NCBI RefSeq assembly: GCF_003544895.1
Contig: NZ_CP032125.1
Location: 2,370,001 to 2,434,000, forward strand
From: Profundibacter amoris
Lineage (GTDB): Bacteria > Pseudomonadota > Alphaproteobacteria > Rhodobacterales > Rhodobacteraceae
Reading direction: 5' to 3'
Length of the DNA stretch: 64,000 bases
The translations under genes and the position numbers were made by a program. Each line of letters starts with the position of its first letter. Within the stretch, counting starts at the first letter, position 1. Under the pieces are notes generated by a model. That model searched no databases and had not been told where the DNA came from. It saw only the letters and a program-made list of their open reading frames with translations. Of the stretch, positions 17,550-24,975 are shown piece after piece.

Positions 17550-18253
17550 TTTTCATCCTCCGTCTCGGACAGGCTTAGCAACATCGAGCTGAATTCAGCC
17601 CCCACCTTCAGGCCAATCAGTGAATAGATCAGCGGGATGGCACCGGCCGAAAACAGCGCCCCGAACCAGCCCTGCGGCAAGAACCGCGCATCCAGAAACC
17701 CGCCCGCAAACAGTAGGCCCAGCAGGCCGATGGCCACAAACAGCAATCCGGCGGTGGATTCGATCCGCGAGATCAGGCGATGCGAAAAGCGGCGCATCGG
17801 GTCGGTCAGCAACAGCAGCAGAACGGCCGAGGCTACGATCGCCCCGCCCTGAAACCCGCCACCCGGTGTCAGGTGGCCATTTACGAACACATAGATGCCC
17901 AAAAGCAGGATCATCGGTGCCAGCAGGCGACTGCCGGTTTGCAGCAATTCACCGGCGGGAAAGGGTTTTGGGCCGCGTTCGGTTTCTATTGCGCGGCCGT
18001 GCACCAGCACCAGCGCCACGATGGCGGCGGTCAGAAACAGCACGGTAACTTCGCCCAATGTATCCAGCCCGCGATAGGTGACGATGATGCCGGTCACGAC
18101 ATTCTGCGCGCCCAGATCCGGCGCGGTTTGGCTGGCGTAATAGCTGGCAGTCAGGTTCAGGTCGGTGTCAGGCACATAGCCCGACAGCAACTGGATGAAA
18201 ATCACAGCCAGACCCGCCAGAAACGCCACAGTCAGCAATCGGTTAATCATCAT
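17546..18253 (-). CDS. MbhE-MnhB fusion subunit
   Basis: A 235-residue membrane protein combining two Mrp-module subunits. The first ~90 residues carry the MbhE/MrpA-C-terminal signature 'QNVVTGIIVTYRGLDTLGEVTVLF'. The rest is MnhB-like, with 'IYVFVNGHLTPGGGFQGGAI' and about four helices. In Mbh these are separate genes (mbhE, mbhF), in Mrp the first is the C-terminal end of MrpA. The gene order of the whole operon follows Mbh A-B-C-D-E-F-G-H. Overlaps of 4 bp and 11 bp with neighbours. Confidence 0.88.
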   Translation of the reverse strand: MMINRLLTVAFLAGLAVIFIQLLSGYVPDTDLNLTASYYASQTAPDLGAQNVVTGIIVTYRGLDTLGEVTVLFLTAAIVALVLVHGRAIETERGPKPFPAGELLQTGSRLLAPMILLLGIYVFVNGHLTPGGGFQGGAIVASAVLLLLLTDPMRRFSHRLISRIESTAGLLFVAIGLLGLLFAGGFLDARFLPQGWFGALFSAGAIPLIYSLIGLKVGAEFSSMLLSLSETEDEK

Positions 18254-18500
18254 CCTGCTCCTCTTTCACGCGGCCCAGCACAAAGAAAAACAAAAAGGTG
18301 GTCAGCCCGCTGCCAATCGCCGCTTCGGTCATCGCCACATCGGGGGCCGCCAGCAGCACGAACAGAACCGAGGCCATCAGACTGACCAGACCCGCCGCCA
18401 GAATGGCAACCGGTGTGCTTTTGCTGGCCACGGCCACCGCCGCGCCCCCCAGCATCGCCGCCAGCGCCAGAATGGCCATCAATAGTGTCAGCGTGCTCAT
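18243..18500 (-). CDS. MbhD/DUF4040-like Mrp-module subunit
   Basis: An 85-residue, three-helix membrane protein. The central 'LAAPDVAMTEAAIGSGL' is the hallmark of the DUF4040/MbhD domain that forms part of the MrpA C-terminus in ordinary Mrp antiporters. Here it is a free-standing small subunit as in archaeal Mbh. It lies between the mnhG-like and mbhE-mnhB genes with 4-bp and 11-bp overlaps. Confidence 0.88.
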   Translation of the reverse strand: MSTLTLLMAILALAAMLGGAAVAVASKSTPVAILAAGLVSLMASVLFVLLAAPDVAMTEAAIGSGLTTFLFFFVLGRVKEEQDDD

Positions 18501-18841
18501 GCCTTGTCCCCCTTGTGATCCTGTTCGAACCGGTCAATGCGGGTGCGGCCGGTTTTGTGGACGTGGGTGCGTTCTGCCGCCCGTGCCAGCACCTGCGAGG
18601 ACAGCGGGTTGCTGAACAGCAGGAACATGCCGATCAGCAGCAGTTTCAGCGCCCAGCCGGGGTGCATCATGGCAATGCCGGTCAGCGTCAGGATGGTGCC
18701 AAGCGTCGTCGCCTTGGTGCCCGCCTGAATACGGTTGAACACATCGGGCATCCGGTTCAGACCCAGCCCGCCCAACAGCAAAAACGCTGTGCCGACCACC
18801 AGAACCAGACCGCCCAGAATATCGAATAACGCCCCCATCAC
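18497..18841 (-). CDS. mnhG: MnhG-like subunit
   Basis: A 114-residue membrane protein with three predicted helices and the MnhG signature 'GLNRMPDVFNRIQAGTKATTLG'. MnhG/MbhC belongs to the small E-F-G cap module of Mrp antiporters thought to take part in Na+ translocation. The C-terminal 25 residues are hydrophilic and basic. 4-bp overlaps on both sides indicate tight translational coupling. Confidence 0.93.
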   Translation of the reverse strand: MMGALFDILGGLVLVVGTAFLLLGGLGLNRMPDVFNRIQAGTKATTLGTILTLTGIAMMHPGWALKLLLIGMFLLFSNPLSSQVLARAAERTHVHKTGRTRIDRFEQDHKGDKA

Positions 18842-19098
18842 GCGCCCCTTTCCAGATAACGGGCAACCACAATCACCCCGAGGAACGACAGCAACGCATA
18901 GACCAGCGCCACATCCAGATAGATCACCCTGTCGGCCACCACAGCCGCCAGAATAATGCCGGTGATGGCGATCACGGTCAGCACATCAAAGGCGACCACA
19001 CGGTCAACCGGCGATGGACCACGCAGGAAGCGAAACAGCGCAAGCAAAAATGCCCCGCCCGCCAGAACAGCGGCCAGATATACCAGAAAATCAGCCAT
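18838..19098 (-). CDS. mnhF: MnhF-like subunit
   Basis: An 86-residue, three-helix membrane protein with the MnhF/MbhB pattern 'RFLRGPSPVDRVVAFDVLTVI' near the middle and the 'LDVALVYALLSFLGVIVVARYLERG' C-terminus. It completes the E-F-G module of the Mrp half of the complex, with an 8-bp overlap with mnhE and 4 bp with mnhG. Confidence 0.93.
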   Translation of the reverse strand: MADFLVYLAAVLAGGAFLLALFRFLRGPSPVDRVVAFDVLTVIAITGIILAAVVADRVIYLDVALVYALLSFLGVIVVARYLERGA

Positions 19099-19588
19099 AG
19101 ATTACCTCTAGATATTTCTCGAAACCGGCGACGATACTTTCGGTCGCCGCGTCGATGTCGTCAGATTCAATATTGACCCAGTGGATGTACAGATATTCGC
19201 CCTCGATCTCGACGGTCAGGGTGCCGGGGGTCAGGGTGATCGAATTGGCCAACAACAGCCGCCCCATTTTACTTTTCAAACGGGTGCGCACCTTGACGAT
19301 GCCCGGGTTGATCGGCAGGTCGGGCGACAGCACAACCCGCGCCAGCGCGATGTTGGATTTCACCAGTTCCTTCAGGAAATAGCCGAAATAGTTAAAGGCC
19401 GCGATGAAGGCCTGCGGTGTGGCGCGAAATTCGTTCAGGAACGACATGCTTTCGCGCAAAAACCAGACAATGGCGAATGACGCCACCACCCCGATCAGAA
19501 GGGTATCGGGGGCCAGCGTACCGTTCAGCAATATCCAGAAGAACAGCAGCGCCGAAAACGGTTTGATGAATTCCCTAGGTAAGACCAT
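19091..19588 (-). CDS. mnhE: MnhE-like subunit
   Basis: A 165-residue subunit with two or three N-terminal helices and a C-terminal cytosolic domain containing the MnhE signature 'LLANSITLTPGTLTVEIEGEYLYIHWV'. It is the first gene of the 13-gene operon. The ribosome binding site GGAAG, 8 nt before the ATG, lies inside a hairpin at 19591-19626, which may control translation of the whole operon. The nearest upstream gene ends about 400 bp away, so the operon promoter should be in 19627-19992. Confidence 0.92.
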   Translation of the reverse strand: MVLPREFIKPFSALLFFWILLNGTLAPDTLLIGVVASFAIVWFLRESMSFLNEFRATPQAFIAAFNYFGYFLKELVKSNIALARVVLSPDLPINPGIVKVRTRLKSKMGRLLLANSITLTPGTLTVEIEGEYLYIHWVNIESDDIDAATESIVAGFEKYLEVIYG

Positions 19589-19590
19589 AG

Positions 19591-19626
19591 TTGCAACTTC
19601 CGTTTATCCAAACCGGAAGTTTGCAA
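19591..19626 (-). promoter_or_regulatory. Leader hairpin covering the mnhE ribosome binding site
   Basis: TTGCAACTTCCG (19591-19602) is nearly the reverse complement of CGGAAGTTTGCAA (19614-19626), with the inner GTTT/AAAC bases extending the stem around an ATCC loop and two single-base bulges. On the mRNA the GGAAG ribosome binding site of mnhE is in the downstream arm, so it would be paired. It could be a translational control element or a protein operator; which one cannot be told from one sequence. Confidence 0.5.
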
Positions 19627-19992
19627 CGTCCCCTCTTTGTCGATTGCCCACAAAGCGGGGCCAAAACAACCGTGCCTGATCAAAGCAGGCGGCGGGTCAG
19701 ATTTTTCAATGGTGACCACCGCCACTCTTACCAAGCCATCCGATTTGATGACTGTTATCACAGGATCATCATATGCGAATAAGCGAATAGCTAGAACGCA
19801 CAATTATGCATAGCTGGATTGCGGGCAAAACTGCAAAAACCTGATCTATATCATTGACCACTGACAAGATTCCCTGCCACCAATTGGGTTTGGAAGACGG
19901 TATATGTATTCTTCCGTATACAAAGAACACCGGTGCAAGATATTTCATGTACCAGGGGAGGATTACGCCCCTGCGTCAGTCATAGCATTTAT
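19627..19992. other. Intergenic region upstream of the Mbx/Mbs-like operon
   Basis: About 370 bp between the hpaH stop and the mnhE leader hairpin without a convincing gene. It should contain the operon promoter. It holds an FNR-like palindrome (19842-19853), an AT-rich stretch around 19790-19812, and a weak inverted repeat CAGGGG/CCCCTG (19953-19973) that may end the hpaH transcript. Short open frames on the plus strand here show no codon bias, ribosome binding site or family resemblance. Confidence 0.6.
19842..19853. promoter_or_regulatory. FNR/FnrL-like site (TGAT-N4-ATCA)
   Basis: TGATCTATATCA matches the invariant core of the FNR box (TTGAT-N4-ATCAA) on both half-sites, but the outermost base differs on each side. 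It is about 255 bp upstream of mnhE in the only long non-coding gap nearby. One such core is expected by chance roughly once per window of this size, so the position, not the sequence, is the main support. Confidence 0.3.
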
Positions 19993-20790
19993 TCAGCCAA
20001 ATTCGATTTCAATATTTCCATACTTGCCAAAATCGGCATTTATTTCGGACCCGGCAGGGCATTCTACTGGCCGGATAAATGAGCCCGACAACACCACTTG
20101 ACCGGCCTCCAGCCCCTGCCCCAGTTCTGCCAACCGCCGGACCAGCCAGACAATTCCCGTTACCGGATCATTCAGCACGCCAGCGCCAAGGCCGGTTTCC
20201 TCGACCACACCATCACGCGATACAATCGCCCCCAACCAGCGCAAGTCGTGATCGGGGGGTAGATGCCTGCCCCCCAGCACCAGTCCGGCATTTGCGGCAT
20301 TATCGGCGATGGTGTCCTGCACCAGACGGCGCGCACCGGTTTGCGGGTTTTGACGGGTGATCCGCGTGTCCAGAATTTCCAGCGCGGGGCAAACGTAATC
20401 GGCGGCTTTGATCACATCTTTGCGGGTGACTTGCGCCCCTTGCAGAGGGGATTCCATCACAAAGACAATCTCGGCCTCAATCCTCGGCTCAATGAACCGT
20501 GCGGAGGGAATGGTGTCACCACTTTCAAACAACATATCATCAAACAACACACCGCTATCGGGCGTTTCAATCTGCAAGGCCTGTTGCATCGCCCGCGAGG
20601 TCAGGCCGATTTTCCAACCGATCTGTCGCCGCCCCGCACCGCGCTTCAACGCAACCAAAGCGTCCTGCACAGCATAGGCGTCGGCCAATGTCATTTGTGG
20701 ATGGCTCTCGCTCAATATCCCTATTTGCCGCCCGTCCTGCTCGGCTGTGAACAAGGATTGCGCCGCAGCGTTAATCTGTTCCGGCGTCAT
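19993..20790 (-). CDS. hpaH: 2-oxo-hept-4-ene-1,7-dioate hydratase
   Basis: A 265-residue member of the hydratase/decarboxylase branch of the FAH superfamily, acting in the homoprotocatechuate meta-cleavage pathway by adding water to 2-oxo-hept-4-ene-1,7-dioate. It follows the E. coli HpaH pattern closely from memory: 'TLADAYAVQDALVALK', 'IGWKIGLTSRAMQQ', 'PRIEAEIVFVM', 'TIADNAANAGLVLGGR', 'GVVEETGLGAGVLNDPVTGI'. It is the last gene of the hpa run; its start overlaps the FAH-family gene by 4 bp. The next pathway enzyme, HpaI aldolase, is not in this window. Confidence 0.92.
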   Translation of the reverse strand: MTPEQINAAAQSLFTAEQDGRQIGILSESHPQMTLADAYAVQDALVALKRGAGRRQIGWKIGLTSRAMQQALQIETPDSGVLFDDMLFESGDTIPSARFIEPRIEAEIVFVMESPLQGAQVTRKDVIKAADYVCPALEILDTRITRQNPQTGARRLVQDTIADNAANAGLVLGGRHLPPDHDLRWLGAIVSRDGVVEETGLGAGVLNDPVTGIVWLVRRLAELGQGLEAGQVVLSGSFIRPVECPAGSEINADFGKYGNIEIEFG

Positions 20791-21656
20791 GCCTCACCCT
20801 CGTCAGCCACGGTATTGCGCAGGGTTCCGATGCCTTCGGCTGTCACCTCGACCACATCCCCCGGTTTTAACCAGATCGGCGGATCCAGTCGCGCCCCGGC
20901 CCCCGTAGGCGTTCCTGTGACAATCACATCACCGGGCACCAATGTGGTGAAGGTCGAGATATATTCGATGATCTTGCGAAACGAAAACAGCATCCGCGCG
21001 GTGTGGTCGCTTTGGCGGACCTCGCCGTTTACACGGGTTTCCAGCCGGATGTTGGCGATCTGGCTTTCGTCCCGATAACGCACCAGCCACGGACCAATCG
21101 CGCCGGTCCGGTCAAAATTTTTGCCTTGAGTGACATTGAATTTCGCATGCCGAACCCAGTCGCGGATTGTTCCTTCATTACACATGGTTAGCGCAGATAT
21201 ATGATCCAGTGCATTAGCTTGTGAAATCCGCCGGCCGGCCTTGCCGATCACGATCACGATCTCGCCCTCGTAATCCAGTTGCGGGCTTTCCGGCGGGCGG
21301 ATCAGCGGCGCATCATGCCCCACAAACGAGCGCGCAAAGCGGATGAACAGCGACGGGTTTGGCGGGGCGTCTTTGCCGTCTTTATATTCCGCATTGCGGT
21401 CGGGATAATTCACGCCAACACAAATGATCTTTTCCGGCGCGGGAATCGGTATATCCCAGGTAAAACTGCCGTTGGCATGGGTCACATCCCGCCCCTCGGC
21501 CGCTTGCGCCACCTGATCCCACGCATCCGCCGCGATCACTTCGCGCAGGGTCGGGAATTCGGGAAAGGCAGGGGAAAGGGCGATCATGCCGCCATCGGCG
21601 ACAGCCCCCCACAGGGCCGCACCTTGCGCGCTGAACTGCGCCAGCCGCACCGTCAT
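20787..21656 (-). CDS. FAH-family enzyme, probable homoprotocatechuate-pathway decarboxylase/isomerase (HpaG role)
   Basis: A 289-residue single-domain fumarylacetoacetate hydrolase family protein. The metal-binding acidic residues lie in 'LDYEGEIVIVIG', with 'CVGVNYPDRNAEY', 'FNVTQGKNFDRTGAIGPWLV' and 'PGDVIVTGTPTGAGARL' as family blocks. E. coli HpaG is a two-domain bifunctional protein of about 430 residues; this one is single-domain and the isomerase step is covered by a separate hpaF. By context it decarboxylates 5-carboxymethyl-2-oxo-hex-3-ene-1,7-dioate. Overlaps hpaD and hpaH by 4 bp each. The exact reaction is inferred from position. Confidence 0.82.
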   Translation of the reverse strand: MTVRLAQFSAQGAALWGAVADGGMIALSPAFPEFPTLREVIAADAWDQVAQAAEGRDVTHANGSFTWDIPIPAPEKIICVGVNYPDRNAEYKDGKDAPPNPSLFIRFARSFVGHDAPLIRPPESPQLDYEGEIVIVIGKAGRRISQANALDHISALTMCNEGTIRDWVRHAKFNVTQGKNFDRTGAIGPWLVRYRDESQIANIRLETRVNGEVRQSDHTARMLFSFRKIIEYISTFTTLVPGDVIVTGTPTGAGARLDPPIWLKPGDVVEVTAEGIGTLRNTVADEGEA

Positions 21657-22507
21657 GCGACCCCCGCAGGGCTAAAGGAAATATTGACCTGTCCGGTGCC
21701 CGAACTGGGGAAATAGGGTGTGTGCGTGGTGATCTGCCCCGCATAATCCGCCGCCCCCAACGCGCCGAACAACAGGGCGGTGTCGTTCATGCCGCATTCG
21801 CCGGCACATTTTTCTGCGTATTCAGGCAGCATGTCCAGAAACTCGACCCAGCGGCCTTGCTCCCACAACTCCAGCACCCGTAAATCCATCTGGCGGTTGA
21901 ATTCACCGTTGATCGAATTGATCCCTTCGGCGGATTTGTCATTCGGCCAGAACGCATGACTAAGGGAACCCGACGCCAACACCGACACCTTGCGCCCCGA
22001 TGCAGCAATCGCCTGCGCCAGCAGACGCCCCCATTCCAGATTTTCGGCGATCGAGGCAAACTGGTTCACCGCCACCGGCAGCACCCGCGCAAAGGATCCT
22101 TGGTTGATGAAATGCATCGGCAACAGTGTGCCGTATTCAAGCCCCAGGTTTTCATCCGTCTGCGCCAGCGCCCGCACATCCGCCCCTTGCAGGGTTTTTA
22201 CAATCAGTTCCGCCAGTTCCGGATCGCCCCGATAATCATAATCCAGCCCCGCCAGCATATGCGGCAATTCATGGCTGGTGAAGGTATCGGCATGGCGTGG
22301 CTTGGCGTTCAGGTGGAACCCCTGATTAACGATCCAGTGGGTGTCGAACACGATGAAGGTTTCAACCCCCGCCTCCTGCGCCTCGGCACGAAGACGCGCA
22401 TAGCCGTCAATCGCGCTTTGGCGGATGCCGCGGTATTTCTCCATTGTGTGCGACATCCAGATGGTCGGCACATGCGTGATCTTGGCTGCCTGAACGATTT
22501 GTCCCAT
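21653..22507 (-). CDS. hpaD: 3,4-dihydroxyphenylacetate (homoprotocatechuate) 2,3-dioxygenase
   Basis: A 284-residue extradiol ring-cleaving dioxygenase of the LigB-type class III family, as E. coli HpaD. Recognisable blocks are 'AAKITHVPTIWMS' (first His ligand), 'IVFDTHWIVNQGFH' (second His), 'LEYGTLLPMHFIN', 'VSVLASGSLSHAFW' and 'PSSGTGQVNISF' at the C-terminus. It opens the aromatic ring between C2 and C3 using Fe(II) and O2. It is 18 bp downstream of hpaE. This is the diagnostic gene for the pathway. Confidence 0.94.
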   Translation of the reverse strand: MGQIVQAAKITHVPTIWMSHTMEKYRGIRQSAIDGYARLRAEAQEAGVETFIVFDTHWIVNQGFHLNAKPRHADTFTSHELPHMLAGLDYDYRGDPELAELIVKTLQGADVRALAQTDENLGLEYGTLLPMHFINQGSFARVLPVAVNQFASIAENLEWGRLLAQAIAASGRKVSVLASGSLSHAFWPNDKSAEGINSINGEFNRQMDLRVLELWEQGRWVEFLDMLPEYAEKCAGECGMNDTALLFGALGAADYAGQITTHTPYFPSSGTGQVNISFSPAGVA

Positions 22508-22525
22508 CAGCGAATCCCCCCTGTT

Positions 22526-24037
22526 TCAGCCGCCAAGTTGCGGGATTTTTCCCGCTGTGGTGGCAAAGGAAACATTCCGTGTTTCCATGTAAAAATCAAA
22601 CGACCAGTCGCCGCCATCCCGCCCGATCCCCGAGGCTTTGACCCCGCCAAAGGGCGTTGGCAGATGGCGTTTGTTTTCCGAGTTCACCCAGATCATACCC
22701 GTTTCCAGCCGCTGGGTCATCCGCAACGAGCGGGTCAGGTCGTTGGTCCACAGATAGGCGGCAAGGCCATAGTCGGTGTCATTGGCCATGCGCAGCGCGT
22801 CGGCCTCGTCCTTGAACGGGATGGCGGTCAGCACAGGGCCGAAAATTTCCTGCCGTGCAATCGCCATATCGTTGTTGGCGTCTGTGAACAGGGTTGGCGC
22901 GACATAGCAGCCGGTTTGGCCTACCCGTTCGCCGCCGGTGGCGATCGTTGCGCCCTCGGCACGGGCCGTATCAAAAAAGGACATCACCTTGGCCTGATGC
23001 CCCTGCGAAATCAGCGGGCCGATCACCGTGTCGGGGTCCAGCGGGTGGCCCACCTTGATCGCCGCGGCCTTTTTGGCAATCCGCGCGGTTAGGTCGTCAT
23101 AGACCGAGGCCTGCACCAACAATCGCGAGGATGAAGTGCAGCGTTCGCCATTCAGCGAATAGATCATGAAAATCGCGGCTTCGGCGGCGCGCTCCAGATC
23201 GGCATCTTCAAAGACGATCACGGGGTTTTTGCCACCCAGTTCCAGATGCAGCCGTTTTAACGTCGCCGCCCCTTGCGCCATGATCGCCGACCCCGTGGCG
23301 CTTTCGCCGACAAAGGCGATGGCGCGGATCAGGGGGTGTTCGCACAGCGCCTTGCCCACCTCTTCGCCAAAACCGTTCACGGTGTTCCAGACGCCCGTGG
23401 GCAAGCCCGCCAGTTCGGCAATTTCCACCAGAATTTTCGCAGTGATCGGCGACAGTTCGGCCGGTTTGTGCACCACGGTGCAGCCAGCGGCCAAGGCCGG
23501 CGCGATTTTCCATGTGGACAGCATGAACGGCGTATTCCACGGGGTGATCACCCCGACAGGCCCCAGTGGAAACCGCGAGGTGACGTTCATCTGCCCCGGC
23601 GCATGGATGGATTTTCCATCGCGGGCCTCGATTGCCTTGTCAGCGTAAAAGCGGAAGTTTTCGGCCCCGCGAATGGCAGCCTTGGACATAAAGCGGATCG
23701 CCTGCCCCGTATCAAGGCTCTCCAACAGTGCGATTTCCTCGGCGCGGTCCTCGATTCCGTCGGCGATGGCATGCAGGATATCGCGCCGGTCCTTGCCCGT
23801 TACATCCCGCCACGTGTCAAAAGCCTGCGTCGCCGCCAGCGCCGCAATATCAATATCCGAAGCCTTGCCACGGGCAACATCGCACAGGCGGGACATGTCC
23901 ACCGGCGTTGTGTTTTCAAAGGTTTCCCCGCCCGATGCCGGAACCGACCGGCCCGCAATATGGTTCTGCACCCCGCTATCGCGCCAGTGTTCCAGATAGG
24001 TTTCAGCCGCAGCAATATTGCTTTGAAGTGAAGTCAT
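22526..24037 (-). CDS. hpaE: 5-carboxymethyl-2-hydroxymuconate semialdehyde dehydrogenase
   Basis: A 503-residue NAD-dependent aldehyde dehydrogenase that oxidises the ring-cleavage semialdehyde. Catalytic Glu is in 'LHLELGGKNPVIVFEDADL' and the nucleophilic Cys in 'SLNGERCTSSSRLLV'; 'GPVGVITPWNTPFMLSTWKIAPAL' split over two lines of sequence is the cofactor/substrate channel. The assignment to HpaE rather than another ALDH rests on the immediate neighbours hpaD and hpaR and the 'LNGERCTSSSR' cysteine context. It is the first gene after the palindromic operator. Confidence 0.9.
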   Translation of the reverse strand: MTSLQSNIAAAETYLEHWRDSGVQNHIAGRSVPASGGETFENTTPVDMSRLCDVARGKASDIDIAALAATQAFDTWRDVTGKDRRDILHAIADGIEDRAEEIALLESLDTGQAIRFMSKAAIRGAENFRFYADKAIEARDGKSIHAPGQMNVTSRFPLGPVGVITPWNTPFMLSTWKIAPALAAGCTVVHKPAELSPITAKILVEIAELAGLPTGVWNTVNGFGEEVGKALCEHPLIRAIAFVGESATGSAIMAQGAATLKRLHLELGGKNPVIVFEDADLERAAEAAIFMIYSLNGERCTSSSRLLVQASVYDDLTARIAKKAAAIKVGHPLDPDTVIGPLISQGHQAKVMSFFDTARAEGATIATGGERVGQTGCYVAPTLFTDANNDMAIARQEIFGPVLTAIPFKDEADALRMANDTDYGLAAYLWTNDLTRSLRMTQRLETGMIWVNSENKRHLPTPFGGVKASGIGRDGGDWSFDFYMETRNVSFATTAGKIPQLGG

Positions 24038-24053
24038 GACAGGTTCCGGTGCT

Positions 24054-24087
24054 GGTTCATTTAATTAACAGGTTAATTAAATGAACC
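24054..24087. promoter_or_regulatory. Perfect 16-bp palindrome, probable HpaR operator/hpaE promoter
   Basis: GGTTCATTTAATTAAC (24054-24069) and GTTAATTAAATGAACC (24072-24087) are exact inverted repeats with a 2-bp AG spacer. They fill the 66-bp gap between the hpaR stop and the hpaE start. MarR-family proteins such as HpaR bind palindromes of this length and AT-rich character in their own catabolic promoters. Binding would block transcription of hpaE-hpaD-FAH-hpaH. It is too AT-rich and far from a T-run to be a normal terminator. Confidence 0.78.
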
Positions 24088-24103
24088 CCGCCCGTCAAGT
24101 CAC

Positions 24104-24535
24104 CTAAACCCCGTCGTGCTCTACCGCTTCTCGAAGCTCGATCAGAAGGTCTAAAAGCTGCTCCATCTTTGATGCGCCAAAGGCCTGTTCGATCCGTTGA
24201 TAAACCTCGACGGCGCGCCCCGACATGGCATCATATTTCGCCTGCCCTATGGCGGTGATCCGGACCATCCGGCGGCGGGCGTCACTGTCTTCAACCCGCT
24301 CAATCAGCCCGCGTTCGGTCAGGTTTTTCATGATCCGCGACAGGGATGGCGGCATCAATACACACATTTCGGACAAGGCGCTGGCGCTCAATGCCTCGCC
24401 CTCGGCCAAGGCACGGATCACCCGCCATTGCTGCACGGTCAGACCGATTTGCTCCAGTTCCTTGCGAAACGGGCGCAACGTGGCCTCGCGGGCGCGCAAC
24501 AGGGCAATCGGCAGGGCGCGATCATAGTTCTTCAT
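24104..24535 (-). CDS. hpaR: MarR-family regulator of homoprotocatechuate degradation
   Basis: A 143-residue winged-helix MarR protein with the HpaR-type opening 'PIALLRAREATLRPFRKELEQIGLTVQQWRVIRALAEG'. The recognition helix is around 'LSEMCVLMPPSLSRIMKNLTERGLI' and the wing around 'DARRRMVRITAIGQAKYD'. HpaR is a repressor released by pathway substrates. Its ATG overlaps the hpaF stop by 4 bp, and the palindrome at 24054-24087 lies directly downstream, so it sits in an unusual position: within the operon between hpaF and the hpaE group. Confidence 0.92.
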   Translation of the reverse strand: MKNYDRALPIALLRAREATLRPFRKELEQIGLTVQQWRVIRALAEGEALSASALSEMCVLMPPSLSRIMKNLTERGLIERVEDSDARRRMVRITAIGQAKYDAMSGRAVEVYQRIEQAFGASKMEQLLDLLIELREAVEHDGV

Positions 24536-24927
24536 GCGTTTTGATCCTTAATGGCGGCGTGGATGGTGCTCCAGCTTTTGCGGGAAAACCGGCTGTCGAT
24601 CTCGACCACTTCAAGGCTGAGAATAAACGGCACGTCGCCAACCTGCGGGCGCAGAGCGGTTTCGGCGGCAGCATACAGCGTATCGGCGATTCCTGCGCGG
24701 GTGGCGGCATCGCGCCCCTCGCCCAGCCGCAGCACCATATCAAGGAAATGATAGGATTTTGCCCCGTCCGCAATCGCCTGATGGTCGGCCCGAAACCCGC
24801 GCACGCGGATGCCACCCAGCGGGCATTGACCACTCGAAACCAGCGCATCGCGCAGGGTTTCGGCCAGTCTGTCCAGATCGGCCAGATCCTCTAGCCCCCG
24901 GGAATATTCGAAACGTAGATGCGGCAT
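24532..24927 (-). CDS. hpaF: 5-carboxymethyl-2-hydroxymuconate delta-isomerase
   Basis: A 131-residue tautomerase-superfamily isomerase of the HpaF/CHMI type. The mature N-terminal Pro needed for catalysis is present (MPHLRFEYSRGLED), which also fixes the start at 24927; AGGAGG lies about 5 nt upstream. Further blocks are 'CPLGGIRVRGFRADHQAIADG', 'FLDMVLRLGEGRD' and 'FILSLEVVEID', all typical of HpaF. It isomerises the dehydrogenase product before decarboxylation. Confidence 0.92.
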   Translation of the reverse strand: MPHLRFEYSRGLEDLADLDRLAETLRDALVSSGQCPLGGIRVRGFRADHQAIADGAKSYHFLDMVLRLGEGRDAATRAGIADTLYAAAETALRPQVGDVPFILSLEVVEIDSRFSRKSWSTIHAAIKDQNA

Positions 24928-24975
24928 GGTTCCTCCTTGAACCATGACCTTAGCGCCAGTGTATCCCCCGCGCAA

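Noticed and set aside
19953-19973. Terminator after hpaH
   Set aside because: The 6-bp CAGGGG/CCCCTG stem has no T-run after it; noted within the intergenic entry only.
21956-23092. Long plus-strand frame opposite hpaD/hpaE
   Set aside because: Same antisense effect; no ribosome binding site or domain, and the minus-strand products are firmly identified.
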